Below, piece by piece: positions 1 to 7,265 of a DNA stretch of 64,000 nt. The DNA comes from Streptomyces ambofaciens ATCC 23877. Lineage in GTDB: Bacteria > Actinomycetota > Actinomycetes > Streptomycetales > Streptomycetaceae. Made by a program: the position numbers and the translations under genes. Each line of letters opens with the position of its first letter. The first letter of the stretch is position 1. Under the pieces are notes generated by a model. That model made no database searches and had not been told where the DNA came from. It saw only the letters and a program-made list of their open reading frames with translations. The DNA lies in contig NZ_CP012383.1 in the NCBI RefSeq assembly GCF_001267885.1, forward strand, positions 25,659 through 89,658, read 5' to 3'.

Positions 1-137
1 CCGTCGATCCGGCTGCGTGTCCCCACGACGATGTCATCGACGTCACCGAGATGGGGCAGGCGCGCGACATGGGCCTGTGTGAGCGCTGCGGCGCCGGGAT
101 GGTTGCCGACGACGAAGGAGGATGGCAGCGTCCATGA
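1..137 (+). CDS. C-terminal fragment of a small Cys-containing protein (5' end outside window)
   Basis: The frame starting at base 3 is open from the window edge to a TGA at 135-137 and encodes 44 residues. It carries a Cys-Pro near the start and a CERCGAG motif, so three cysteines that could form part of a zinc site. The stop overlaps the next ATG at 134 as ATGA, the coupling seen throughout this genome, which is the main argument that the frame is real. The function is unknown. Confidence 0.55.
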   Translation, partial: VDPAACPHDDVIDVTEMGQARDMGLCERCGAGMVADDEGGWQRP

Positions 138-427
138 CAGAAGAACCAGAGGAGGGGACGTACGAGCCGGTCATGCTGATCGTGCTCGCCAAGAGCAACG
201 GCGGCCCCTACGACGACGCAGCCGTAGTAGCCGGGATGACGTGCGGCGCCCTGGAGAAGGAACTCGCCATGACGGCGGCCTTGAACACGCTGCCTCACGA
301 GCGGTACATCGACGGCCCTCTGATCAAGCAGACGGATCTCATCGCCATGCGGCACGGGTACAAGCTCGTCGTGGGCGAGGTCGACGAGGCGTCCGGCTGG
401 CAGCACGTGGCGTTCGACTGGGCGTAG
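134..427 (+). CDS. Hypothetical protein, 97 aa
   Basis: This is a small acidic soluble protein with no recognised domain, signal peptide or membrane segment. I chose the ATG at 134 over the in-frame ATG at 122 because an AGGAGG (116-121) abuts the upstream ATG, while it lies 12 nt before 134, and because 134 overlaps the preceding stop (ATGA). The C-terminal half (KQTDLIAMRHGYKLVVGEV) looks like a compact alpha/beta fold. It is followed by about 55 nt and then the metalloprotease gene in the same direction. Confidence 0.65.
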   Translation: MTEEPEEGTYEPVMLIVLAKSNGGPYDDAAVVAGMTCGALEKELAMTAALNTLPHERYIDGPLIKQTDLIAMRHGYKLVVGEVDEASGWQHVAFDWA

Positions 428-483
428 CGGGACCCCTTAGGCAGGGGGCAACACCGCGCCGGAATGTGCTGAGACTGAGGTGT

Positions 484-1251
484 ATGCCTCGCATACCCGC
501 ACGAACCCGCCCCCTCTGCACCCTCGGCGGGATACTCGCCGGCGTCCTCACCCTCACCGCCGCCACCCTCCCCACCCCCACCTACTCCGGGACCGGCTGG
601 AAAGCCCTCACCCAACACGGGATCTACAGCCTCCACCCCGGCCCGTACGACATCGTCTGGGCCGACACCACCGCCCGCACCACACTCACCCGGTACTTCA
701 AGCTGCCCGCAGCGCAGGTCACCCGGTCCGTCGGCGTCCGCATCAACATCACCACCACGCTCGACACCACGCCTCCGACCGCCTGCCCGGCCCGGCACCG
801 CATCGTCGTCCACTACACGCACCAGCCCATGGGCCAGCCCGGCATGAGCCAAGCCCTCCCCTGCCACGCCACCGGCAACAACTCCGCGTGGGGCGGGCAC
901 ATCCGCATGGACTCCGAGTACTGGACCGTGCCGACCTGGTTCGGGCCGTCCCCGACGGTGAACGAAGCCCGGAGGAAGGACGCGGCCGCGCACGAGCTGG
1001 GGCACATCCTCGGCCTCGACCACGCCAACACCGACATCGACCACGACGGGGTCGTGGAGGCCGGGGAGTGCGTCGCCAAGAACGGGCTGCGACCGTTGAT
1101 GTGCTCCCCGAACCGCGGCCTGCCACTGTCCAAGCCGGGCGGGGGCGCGGGCCCGTTCGTCCACACGCTGGAAGCCGGCCGGTTCTCCAAGGACTTCGAC
1201 CTGCCCGGCCTGCGGCAACTCCTCGCCAACTACACGCTGCGCCAGAGCTGA
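484..1251 (+). CDS. Secreted metzincin-type zinc metalloprotease, 255 aa
   Basis: This is a predicted extracellular zinc endopeptidase. Residues 170-180 read HELGHILGLDH, the metzincin signature HExxHxxGxxH, giving zinc ligands H170, H174 and H180 and catalytic E171. The N-terminus (Arg-rich, then about 20 hydrophobic residues to about residue 30) is a typical Sec signal peptide, so the enzyme should be exported by the host. Several cysteines (for example in TACPAR, LPCHA, GECVAK and LMCSP) could form disulfides. Similar matrixin-like proteins occur in streptomycetes. The gene stands away from the virion genes, so it is probably a prophage-borne accessory (lysogenic conversion) function. The substrate is unknown. 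Confidence 0.8.
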   Translation: MPRIPARTRPLCTLGGILAGVLTLTAATLPTPTYSGTGWKALTQHGIYSLHPGPYDIVWADTTARTTLTRYFKLPAAQVTRSVGVRINITTTLDTTPPTACPARHRIVVHYTHQPMGQPGMSQALPCHATGNNSAWGGHIRMDSEYWTVPTWFGPSPTVNEARRKDAAAHELGHILGLDHANTDIDHDGVVEAGECVAKNGLRPLMCSPNRGLPLSKPGGGAGPFVHTLEAGRFSKDFDLPGLRQLLANYTLRQS

Positions 1252-1460
1252 GCTCGCGGTTCGGGGAACGGCTGTCAGTGGCGCGTGCCATGCTGAGCGT
1301 GGAACGTCTGCCGGGATCAGGCCGGGTCCGGGCAACCGCATCCCTCCCGCATCACGCCGCGCCCGTCGGGAATCACGCCGCAGCGGGGCAGAGGCCCCCG
1401 GAGACGTTCCCCGTCCGCCCCGCCCGCGCATCCCCCGTCGCGGCCGGGGCGGACGTACAT

Positions 1461-1646
1461 CTAGGCCTTCGGCGTCGGCAGCTCCCCCGGCTTCACCGGC
1501 ACCCGCTCCACTTCGGTCGCGCCGGCATCCTTCAGCACCTTCTCCTGCCGATCCGCGGACACCCTGTCGTAGGCGACAGCCGACGCCCGCCGGGTACCGC
1601 CCGGATCGGTCCACGTGAAGCCGAAGCTCTCCATCTTGATCGTCAT
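1461..1646 (-). CDS. Small hypothetical protein, 61 aa
   Basis: It starts with MTIKMESFGFTWTDPGG and ends in a Lys/Pro-rich tail. It has a short beta-rich N-terminal half followed by an amphipathic helix containing DRQEKVLKDAGATEVERVPV. Small proteins of this shape are common and uncharacterised in Streptomyces. It is separated by 38 nt from the DUF6233 gene upstream on the same strand and is probably co-transcribed with it. Confidence 0.6.
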   Translation of the reverse strand: MTIKMESFGFTWTDPGGTRRASAVAYDRVSADRQEKVLKDAGATEVERVPVKPGELPTPKA

Positions 1647-1684
1647 ACCGGCATCCTGCCTGCTGCCACTGACAACGGCCTCTG

Positions 1685-2020
1685 CTACTCCCGCAGCCCC
1701 GGCTCGGGGTTGCATACCCCGCACATCTCCACGACCAGCGTCTCGTCCGCCAACGCCTCCCCCACCTCGTGCCGCTCGAGGTAGCCGTGCTCGCCCTTCC
1801 AGATCCCGCACCCGCCCCGGTGCAGCACCGACCGGCGATCCCGGGCCGGCTCCAGCTTCCACCGGGCCTCCGCATACGCACGCTGCGCCTGCCGCTTCGC
1901 CTGCTCCATCTCCGCCTCCAGGGTGCGGATCTTCGCCCGGGTGTTGTTCAGCTGCCAGGCCAGCCACTCCTCGAGGGCGTGCAGCTTCGCGAGACGTTCA
2001 TCCGGGGGCAGGTCGCTCAT
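1685..2020 (-). CDS. DUF6233-like protein, 111 aa
   Basis: I recognise the layout of the actinobacterial DUF6233 family. It begins MSDLPPDERLAKLHALEEWL, continues with a long charged helix (about residues 20-60), and ends with a conserved HRGGC...CGVCNPEPGL block with cysteines that may bind metal. I started at the ATG at 2020 because the longer frame upstream runs through a rho-independent terminator. The biochemical function of the family is unknown. These genes are common in streptomycetes and their mobile elements. Confidence 0.75.
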   Translation of the reverse strand: MSDLPPDERLAKLHALEEWLAWQLNNTRAKIRTLEAEMEQAKRQAQRAYAEARWKLEPARDRRSVLHRGGCGIWKGEHGYLERHEVGEALADETLVVEMCGVCNPEPGLRE

Positions 2021-2046
2021 ACGTTCGAGTCTACGGACACAAGAAA

Positions 2047-2084
2047 AAGGCCCGCCACCTGGGGTGAAACAGGTGGCGGGCCTT
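2047..2084. terminator. Strong rho-independent terminator
   Basis: A 14-bp perfect stem (AAGGCCCGCCACCT and its complement) with a 10-nt loop. On the minus strand it is followed by TTTTTCTTG, so it should end leftward transcription from the 2094-2746 gene pair. Confidence 0.85.
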
Positions 2085-2093
2085 CGGGGCGTA

Positions 2094-2438
2094 TCACGGA
2101 CGCGCTGCGGCGTACAGGGCTTCCACCTCGGCCTCGGCGGCATCCACGTGCGGGTTGTCGCGCAGGTGCCAGTAGTTCGCCGGCTCGTCCGGCAGCCACT
2201 TCAGGTGCCGCTCGTACAGGTCGAGACCGGCGGTCGTGGCGACGACGTCGCCGTCCTTCCGGCGGGCCAGGCCGCAGATCACGACGATACTCTCGTGCCA
2301 GTCGGCACCGAACAGGCTTTTCAGGTAGCGATGCCTGTCCACGTGTTCCTGGTCTGCCGCCTCCTCAATGAGGCCCCGCAGGATGGCCAGGGCATGGAGG
2401 ACGCTGATCCCTTTGGCATTTTCTGATCTCGCAGTCAT
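2094..2438 (-). CDS. Hypothetical protein, 114 aa
   Basis: A soluble, mostly helical protein beginning MTARSENAKGISVLHALAIL. The middle contains HESIVVICGLARRKDGDVVA and the end is acidic. The family is not recognised. Its ATG (2438) overlaps the stop of the upstream HTH-like gene by one base (TGATG); a GTG three bases earlier would give a 4-base overlap. The two genes form a small unit ending at the terminator at 2047-2084. Confidence 0.7.
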   Translation of the reverse strand: MTARSENAKGISVLHALAILRGLIEEAADQEHVDRHRYLKSLFGADWHESIVVICGLARRKDGDVVATTAGLDLYERHLKWLPDEPANYWHLRDNPHVDAAEAEVEALYAAARP

Positions 2439-2746
2439 CACTTGCCTCCCTTGCCCAGGGTGGGCTGCTTGTTCTGCTTCCCGGATTTGATGAGCTGGTC
2501 GACGAGCGCGATGGAGCTGCCGATCATCTCTGCGACCTGCTTGAGGGTGCGTCCTTCTTTGAGGCCGGCGACGGTTCGGGAGCGGTGGGCTTTGATTTCG
2601 CGGCCCATGTCAGGGAGGAGTTCCTCGAGTACGGTGCGTGCGGCCTGCTGGCGTTGTACGGGGTCTTCGATGGTGTCGAGGTCGTTGAGGACGGTGGTCG
2701 TGGTGTCGGTGATCTGGTGCCTGATCCGAGCGAGGGCGTCTTCCAT
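2438..2746 (-). CDS. Small HTH-like protein, 102 aa
   Basis: The N-terminal two thirds are helical (MEDALARIRHQITDTTTTVL onward). Residues about 65-90 (VAGLKEGRTLKQVAEMIGSS) look like a helix-turn-helix of the kind that ends in a recognition helix (IALVDQLIK). A Lys-rich tail follows. It is divergently transcribed from the gene at 2871 across a promoter region with an inverted repeat, so autoregulation of that region is a reasonable guess. The in-frame ATG seven codons further upstream is possible but has no better RBS. Confidence 0.65.
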   Translation of the reverse strand: MEDALARIRHQITDTTTTVLNDLDTIEDPVQRQQAARTVLEELLPDMGREIKAHRSRTVAGLKEGRTLKQVAEMIGSSIALVDQLIKSGKQNKQPTLGKGGK

Positions 2747-2779
2747 GGGATGAGGGTAGGCGCCCACCCAACCAATTTC

Positions 2780-2818
2780 AAGGGGGGGCTTGACGTACTT
2801 CTAGACCCCCCTTTAAAG
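2780..2818 (+). promoter_or_regulatory. Promoter with overlapping inverted-repeat operator
   Basis: A TTGACG -35 (2790-2795) and a TTAAAG -10 (2813-2818) lie 17 bp apart upstream of the plus-strand gene at 2871. Both elements are enclosed by an 8-bp inverted repeat, AAGGGGGG (2780-2787) and CCCCCCTT (2806-2813), which would place a bound repressor on the promoter. Confidence 0.6.
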
Positions 2819-2870
2819 TGGAGTCATCGGAAAGCGGGACCGCCCCGCAACCCCACCCAAGGAGGACCCG

Positions 2871-3335
2871 ATGACCACCACCCGCCACCCCGCGATCCGC
2901 ACCCTCACCATCGCCGGCCAGCAGGTCACGGTCATCCCCATGACCACCACCGACCTCACCCACCACACCGAGGACATCGACGTCCTCGACCTCCCCAACG
3001 ACTACCACCACCTCGCCCCCCTCCGCGGCTGGAACATCTACGACGCCACCGGCCAGCACATCGGCCGGCTCTTCTCCCGCGGCGGCATCATGACCGCCGA
3101 GTGGTACGACGACATCGACGAGTTCGACTGGATCCTCGCCGAGTGGAACTGCCGCCGCATCGAACGCGGAATCCACCAGATCTTCCTCCTCCGTGACGAG
3201 CGCCTCCGTGCCGCCAAGCTGGCCGCACAGGCCAAGGTGCAGGAGCGCGAGGCTGCTTACCTTGTCGAGCTGGCCCACCAGGGCCTGACCCTCGACGAGG
3301 ACGGCCGCCAGGTCCCCCTCCACCTGGCAGCGTGA
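2871..3335 (+). CDS. Hypothetical protein, 154 aa
   Basis: This lone plus-strand gene has a strong RBS (AAGGAGG at 2859-2865) and its own promoter. The N-terminal half is beta-rich, with an acidic aromatic stretch (AEWYDDIDEFDWILAEWN) around residues 83-100 and a charged helix (about 110-140). The family is not recognised. Strong expression signals and an operator-like inverted repeat suggest a regulated, possibly prophage-expressed product. Confidence 0.75.
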   Translation: MTTTRHPAIRTLTIAGQQVTVIPMTTTDLTHHTEDIDVLDLPNDYHHLAPLRGWNIYDATGQHIGRLFSRGGIMTAEWYDDIDEFDWILAEWNCRRIERGIHQIFLLRDERLRAAKLAAQAKVQEREAAYLVELAHQGLTLDEDGRQVPLHLAA

Positions 3336-3345
3336 CCAACACCGC

Positions 3346-3377
3346 AAGGGCCCCACCCGCGTTCGGGTGGGGCCCTT
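3346..3377. terminator. Bidirectional terminator between convergent genes
   Basis: A near-perfect stem from AAGGGCCCCACCC to GGGTGGGGCCCTT with a short loop containing GTTC. It separates the plus-strand gene ending at 3335 from the minus-strand NERD gene ending at 3394. Confidence 0.8.
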
Positions 3378-3393
3378 CGCTCTGGCACTCCGT

Positions 3394-3966
3394 CTACGCC
3401 GCACTCCCGTACTGGGGAAGCGTCTCCCGTACCCGGGCCGCCAGAGCGACCGCGGCGGGCTGTACCGGGCCCCTCCCGCCCGGCATGCCCGCCAACACAT
3501 CCACCAGCTGGTCCGCGCCGAGGACGTGCACGACGCGTTCCCACGCCGGCACCGGCACGTCCAGACGGCCCGTCCCGGCGACCGGGGAGCCGTGGACGAC
3601 GATCACCGGCATCACCATGCTGGCCGGCACCCCCAGCACAGCCGCAGTCCCCGACACGTACCCGGCGAACCTCACGATCTGCTCGTGCCGGTCCTGCGAC
3701 CCACAATGCACCCGACCCCGCACCAACGTCGTCGGACAGGGACGCCCCTCCCACGAACGCCGCCACTTCTTCGAGTCCAGCACGATCACCCCCAGACCGG
3801 AAGGAGGGATCAGCACGTGATCGAGGTTGAAGCGCCGGCCGGGCACGGCCAAGTCGTGAAGGACAGTCCACCCGGCCGGTAATCCGGTCAGGAGCTCCGC
3901 GGTCTCCTGCTCGCCGATGCTCCCCTGCTCCTGCCGCACCGCGGCCGCCTCGAGCCGCCTGTCCAC
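3394..3966 (-). CDS. NERD-domain (nuclease-related) protein, 190 aa
   Basis: Residues about 14-110 match the NERD pattern: a helix with GSIGEQETAELL, then an RRFNLDHVLIPPSGLGVIVLDSKKW segment in which N-x-DH and D-x-KKW correspond to the catalytic core of restriction-endonuclease-like folds. NERD proteins are predicted DNA nucleases. The role here is open: DNA processing, exclusion of other phages, or prophage accessory. The GTG at 3966 is the only start candidate after an in-frame stop upstream. It is the last gene of a leftward group that includes three small genes from 4022 to 4874. Confidence 0.8.
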   Translation of the reverse strand: MDRRLEAAAVRQEQGSIGEQETAELLTGLPAGWTVLHDLAVPGRRFNLDHVLIPPSGLGVIVLDSKKWRRSWEGRPCPTTLVRGRVHCGSQDRHEQIVRFAGYVSGTAAVLGVPASMVMPVIVVHGSPVAGTGRLDVPVPAWERVVHVLGADQLVDVLAGMPGGRGPVQPAAVALAARVRETLPQYGSAA

Positions 3967-4021
3967 GGTGTCGACGCCGCACGCAGCCGGGCGGCCTCAC
4001 GCGCCGTCGACCCACCCGCGG

Positions 4022-4240
4022 TCACCGGCGGATCTCCAGACGCCAGAACATGAACGCCAGCATCGCCGCAGTCCCCAGGATCATCCCGGTGAAGAGGTTC
4101 CCCACCACGAGCAGGGTCTCGTCGATCCCGGGCCAGACCGCGGTCACTGCGAACGGCAAAGCGACCGGGATACCCGCCCCGATCACGACCAAGACCAGGC
4201 CCACGGTCCAGGAGGAAGCCTCCTCCAACCACGTGCGCAT
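4022..4240 (-). CDS. Small membrane protein, two TM segments, 72 aa
   Basis: Two hydrophobic helices (about residues 13-35 and 43-65) are separated by a short loop containing WPGIDET. The C-terminus is basic (EIRR). The ATG at 4240 overlaps the upstream stop (TGATG). Its size and topology resemble small phage membrane proteins such as superinfection-exclusion factors, but nothing specific identifies it. Confidence 0.7.
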   Translation of the reverse strand: MRTWLEEASSWTVGLVLVVIGAGIPVALPFAVTAVWPGIDETLLVVGNLFTGMILGTAAMLAFMFWRLEIRR

Positions 4241-4638
4241 CAGCTCTGCTCCTTCAGTTCCGGCCTGTGCTTGCGGACGGCGTCCCAGAACCGGCGTGCT
4301 GCCTCGTCCGGGGTGTAGCCAGGCCCGTACTCCAGCCGTCCGTCGTCCAGGTGGATGGTGACGAGCGAACCGTTGGCGCCGTCGATGACGATCTGGGACG
4401 GCGGCAGCGTGAGGGCGCTGAACACGAGGCCGCTGCCCGCGTACAGGTCGCGGGCCGCTTCGGCGGCTTCGCCGACGATCCGTTCGTTGGCCGTGGTCCG
4501 CTGGTGCCCGGGGCAGATGAACGGGTAGTTCGGGTTCGGATCGACGCACAGGGCGCAGTCCTCGGCGTTGCCGTTGCAGCACCACGGGCCGTCGTCTGGT
4601 GCGGCGTCCAGGTCCTCGAAGGTGGGGCGGTCGGTCAC
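4240..4638 (-). CDS. Cys-rich hypothetical protein, 132 aa
   Basis: The N-terminal 45 residues carry several cysteines (WCCNGNAEDCALC, then ICPGH), which could form a zinc site. The rest is alpha/beta with no known family. The start is a GTG (4638) that overlaps the upstream stop as GTGA and has an AAAGGA RBS. It is translationally coupled on both sides to small membrane protein genes. Confidence 0.7.
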   Translation of the reverse strand: MTDRPTFEDLDAAPDDGPWCCNGNAEDCALCVDPNPNYPFICPGHQRTTANERIVGEAAEAARDLYAGSGLVFSALTLPPSQIVIDGANGSLVTIHLDDGRLEYGPGYTPDEAARRFWDAVRKHRPELKEQS

Positions 4639-4874
4639 GGGGTGGTCCTTTCGGTGGGGTGGGGTCGGGCGTGGGCGCGGCGGGGCCGGCCGCGGCGGGC
4701 ACGGTGCACGGCCGTCTCCACGACCAGGGCGAGGGCGACGGAGATCAGGGTGCAGACGATGACCGCGCCCGGTGACAGGGCGCGGGATTCGGTGAGGGTG
4801 AGCCATCCGAAGGCGGTACCGAGGGCTATGCCGCCGACGAGGACGGCCTGGGCGAGGAGCGGGGGTATACGCAC
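4635..4874 (-). CDS. Small membrane protein, two TM segments, 79 aa
   Basis: Two hydrophobic segments (about residues 5-27 and 34-55) are followed by an Arg-rich cytoplasmic tail containing HRARRGRPRRAHARPHP. The start is the GTG at 4874. It is the first gene of a coupled group (4874 to 3966). No family was recognised. Confidence 0.65.
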   Translation of the reverse strand: MRIPPLLAQAVLVGGIALGTAFGWLTLTESRALSPGAVIVCTLISVALALVVETAVHRARRGRPRRAHARPHPTERTTP

Positions 4875-4936
4875 GGGCCCTCCCGGGGCGTGATCGGTCT
4901 TTCCCGCCGGTGCGGGTGTCTAAGATGCCCGGATTT

Positions 4937-5275
4937 TCAGGCGTGTCGACGGGGCGTCAATCCCTCCTTCGACGGCTTCATCTCGTACGCCCGACGCGGA
5001 GCCCGCAGCTCCACCTCATCGGGCCGGATCAAACCCCTCACCAGGGCCATCGCAACCGCGTTCTCCCGGTTCTTCGCTCCCAGCCGGCGGTACACCTCCC
5101 GCCAGTAGTCGTTGACGGTGTGCGGAGACAGGAACAGCAGCTCAGCGATCTCTCGACTGGCGTGGCCGTTCGCGGCAAGCCGGAGCAGGGCCAGATGCTG
5201 GGGGAACAAGTGCAGGGGTGAAGGAGCGGGCCCGCTCCCCGAGAGGTGCGGGCCCGGTCGTGCAGGAGCGGTCAT
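4937..5275 (-). CDS. LuxR-type HTH DNA-binding protein, 112 aa
   Basis: A stand-alone LuxR/GerE-type helix-turn-helix. Residues about 30-90 contain LLRLAANGHASREIAELLFL then SPHTVNDYWREVYRRLGAKN, the scaffold and recognition helices of the family. No receiver or ligand domain is attached, so any signal input must come from elsewhere. The ATG overlaps the upstream DUF1643 gene by 4 bases. It is the last gene of the coupled cluster from 7134 and probably regulates phage or host genes. Confidence 0.85.
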   Translation of the reverse strand: MTAPARPGPHLSGSGPAPSPLHLFPQHLALLRLAANGHASREIAELLFLSPHTVNDYWREVYRRLGAKNRENAVAMALVRGLIRPDEVELRAPRRAYEMKPSKEGLTPRRHA

Positions 5276-5829
5276 GCGGCCACCCCGTACTCCTCGAGGA
5301 CAGCCGCAGACGGCAGGTACAGCGGATGCCGCGGCTGCCCGGTAGCCGTACGGCCCAGGCAGTGCACGGTCACGCCCCGGGCCCGCAGAATGCCCGTCAC
5401 CGCATCCGCGCGGCCGCCTTGGACGCCAGCAGCACCCCAGGCGGCTATCACCCGGTGCGCGCCCGCGACGGTGCGGCGGATGAACGCGTCGTTGACGGGG
5501 CCGACGGGTTCGGGATGTCGGGTGAGGGCGCGGGGGTCGGCGGAGCGCAGCGCGAACAGGTTCACGACGATCAGACCGCCGGCGCCCTCCCGGACGGCGA
5601 AGGACCGGCAACGCCGGATGGTCGCATCGTCCGTCATCGCGTCCGCCGTGGACGGGTTCAGCATCACGTACACGACCGGCGGCACCGTGGGGTCCCAGAT
5701 CCGGGTGAGGAGGTACCGGTACTCGCGGCGGCTGCTGTCGAACACGGCGGCGGCCAGACCGGTCGGGGTGGACTGCTGCTCTACGTGCACGGACAGTTCA
5801 GTGTCGGGGAGCATCTGAAGGACGGTCAC
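5272..5829 (-). CDS. DUF1643-family protein, 185 aa
   Basis: It matches the DUF1643 pattern: a beta-rich start with RREYRYLLTRIW, then VMLNPSTADAMTDDATIRRC around residues 55-75, GGLIVVNLFALRS, and a final Rossmann-like half with AWGAAG. The family is widespread in phages and mobile elements, and its function is unproven. The GTG at 5829 is chosen because it overlaps the upstream stop (GTGA at 5826-5829). Confidence 0.85.
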   Translation of the reverse strand: MTVLQMLPDTELSVHVEQQSTPTGLAAAVFDSSRREYRYLLTRIWDPTVPPVVYVMLNPSTADAMTDDATIRRCRSFAVREGAGGLIVVNLFALRSADPRALTRHPEPVGPVNDAFIRRTVAGAHRVIAAWGAAGVQGGRADAVTGILRARGVTVHCLGRTATGQPRHPLYLPSAAVLEEYGVAA

Positions 5830-6146
5830 GCGCCCACCGCCCGCCGGTACACGGCCAGCAGCCGCTCCATCGCCTCCACGTGCTCCAGGGCCTCGGCGGT
5901 CTGCCCGGCCTTGGTGAGGGCGTACGCCCACGCTGCGGAGTCCTGCACGGCGTCCATGTACGCGTGCGGGGACTCGTCGGCGGGGGCGGTCTCGGCCGGG
6001 GACGGGAGGGCGGACGGCTCTCCGGCGGCGGGTGTGCGGATTCCGTCGGCCACGTTGTCGAGGAGGTTCACGGCGTCGTCGTCGCGGCCGGTGGCTTCCA
6101 GCAGGCGGGCGGCGCGCACCATCTCGCTGGCGGCGATGTCGGTCAT
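5826..6146 (-). CDS. Hypothetical helical protein, 106 aa
   Basis: The protein has two helical halves joined by a Pro/Ala-rich linker (about residues 40-62). The second half (AWAYALTKAGQTAEALEHVE) resembles a single tetratricopeptide-like helical pair. The ATG at 6146 overlaps the upstream stop by ATGA, so it is translationally coupled. Confidence 0.7.
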   Translation of the reverse strand: MTDIAASEMVRAARLLEATGRDDDAVNLLDNVADGIRTPAAGEPSALPSPAETAPADESPHAYMDAVQDSAAWAYALTKAGQTAEALEHVEAMERLLAVYRRAVGA

Positions 6147-6697
6147 CGGACGGACTCCTTCGTGATGGTGGCGCACGGGAAGACCTCCGGGTAGGCGGCC
6201 TTCCAGTCCAGCCAGTGCTGCATGACGTCGTCGACGATCGTGTGGCGGAGGTCCATGACCTGCTCCAGCGACAGCGGGCCGGGGTGCTTGGCGTACTCGT
6301 ACTCGCCGCCGCGCACCTTAGGGCCGGAGGGGACGTAGGTGGGCCCGTACTGCCAGGAGCAGAGCCGGTAGCCCCAGTCGTCGGTGCCGTACTTGATGAA
6401 GACTGTGGTGTTGCAGCCGGAGTCGACGTCCAGCGGGCGTCGCAGCAGCTTCGCCTTGTAGCCCGCGTTGAACCAGTGGTGCTTGTACTCGTCGATGAAG
6501 CTGGAGAGCATCGCGGCCTCGGCGTCGGTGGGCCGTTCGGCGCTGCCCCAGCTGTACGGCCCGGCGTCAACGTCGATGTAGGCGGCGACGTACTTCCACT
6601 GCGGATTGAAGCTGGTGACGACCGGGATGCGCAGTGCGGTGAGCGGGTCGTGTTCGGCGGCATCGGTGCCGAACGGCCATGTCTGGGTGCTGGTCAT
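6143..6697 (-). CDS. Hypothetical protein, 184 aa
   Basis: An aromatic-rich soluble protein with a central GTDDWGYRLCSWQYGPTYVP stretch and a C-terminal helix containing DDVMQHWLDWKAAYPEVFP. The family is not recognised. Its ATG and stop both overlap neighbours by 4 bases, placing it in the middle of the 7134-4937 coupled cluster. Confidence 0.75.
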   Translation of the reverse strand: MTSTQTWPFGTDAAEHDPLTALRIPVVTSFNPQWKYVAAYIDVDAGPYSWGSAERPTDAEAAMLSSFIDEYKHHWFNAGYKAKLLRRPLDVDSGCNTTVFIKYGTDDWGYRLCSWQYGPTYVPSGPKVRGGEYEYAKHPGPLSLEQVMDLRHTIVDDVMQHWLDWKAAYPEVFPCATITKESVR

Positions 6698-7134
6698 CGG
6701 CTGGTCTCCTTGGTGGCGCGTCGGGTGTAGGGGAGGCGTGCGGAAGCGCGGGAGAGCAGCCCCTCACGGGCCTGTACGGGCCGTACAGGCTGGGCGGGGG
6801 CCGCGGGGAGGCTGGTGACGGTGTCGGGGTGCCACAGCTCCACCCACACCCCGCCAGACCGCCACACCAGAACCGTCCGACCGGGCACGTCCACGTCCCA
6901 GAACGGGCGCAGGTCCCCCGACTGAGGCAGGGCCAGGTAGTAGTTCCCGGCGAACAGGCGGAGGGCGTGCGCGGCGCCGGGGCCGGCGACTTCCGCCGAC
7001 AGGACCGGCCTGCCGTCGGCCGCGGTGCGGGTTCGCCAGTCGGGGACGACGGCCTTCAGGTTGCGGTCGGTGGTGAACGACTGCCAGGCGTGGACGGCCT
7101 GGAGTCTCGCGGCGGTTACGGTGCTGTCGGGCAT
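6694..7134 (-). CDS. Hypothetical protein, 146 aa
   Basis: It begins MPDSTVTAARLQAVHAWQSF with a good RBS (AGAAGG). The centre is beta-rich (VPGRTVLVWRSGGVWVELWH) and the tail is basic. It is the first gene of a leftward translationally coupled cluster of five. No family was recognised. Confidence 0.7.
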   Translation of the reverse strand: MPDSTVTAARLQAVHAWQSFTTDRNLKAVVPDWRTRTAADGRPVLSAEVAGPGAAHALRLFAGNYYLALPQSGDLRPFWDVDVPGRTVLVWRSGGVWVELWHPDTVTSLPAAPAQPVRPVQAREGLLSRASARLPYTRRATKETSR

Positions 7135-7265
7135 GGGGCCTTCTCGGGCTGGTTGGGATGGGGGGGGGCCGCCCGCCGGCTGCGATCGTGCGGGCGGCCC
7201 GAACAAGGGGCGGGGGGAGACCGCGCAATCCCCGTAGGGGGCGTGGGGGGCTGCGCCGATGGAAC

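Noticed and set aside
2094..2746. Two-gene toxin-antitoxin pair
   Set aside because: Size and overlap fit, but neither product shows a known toxin or antitoxin motif.
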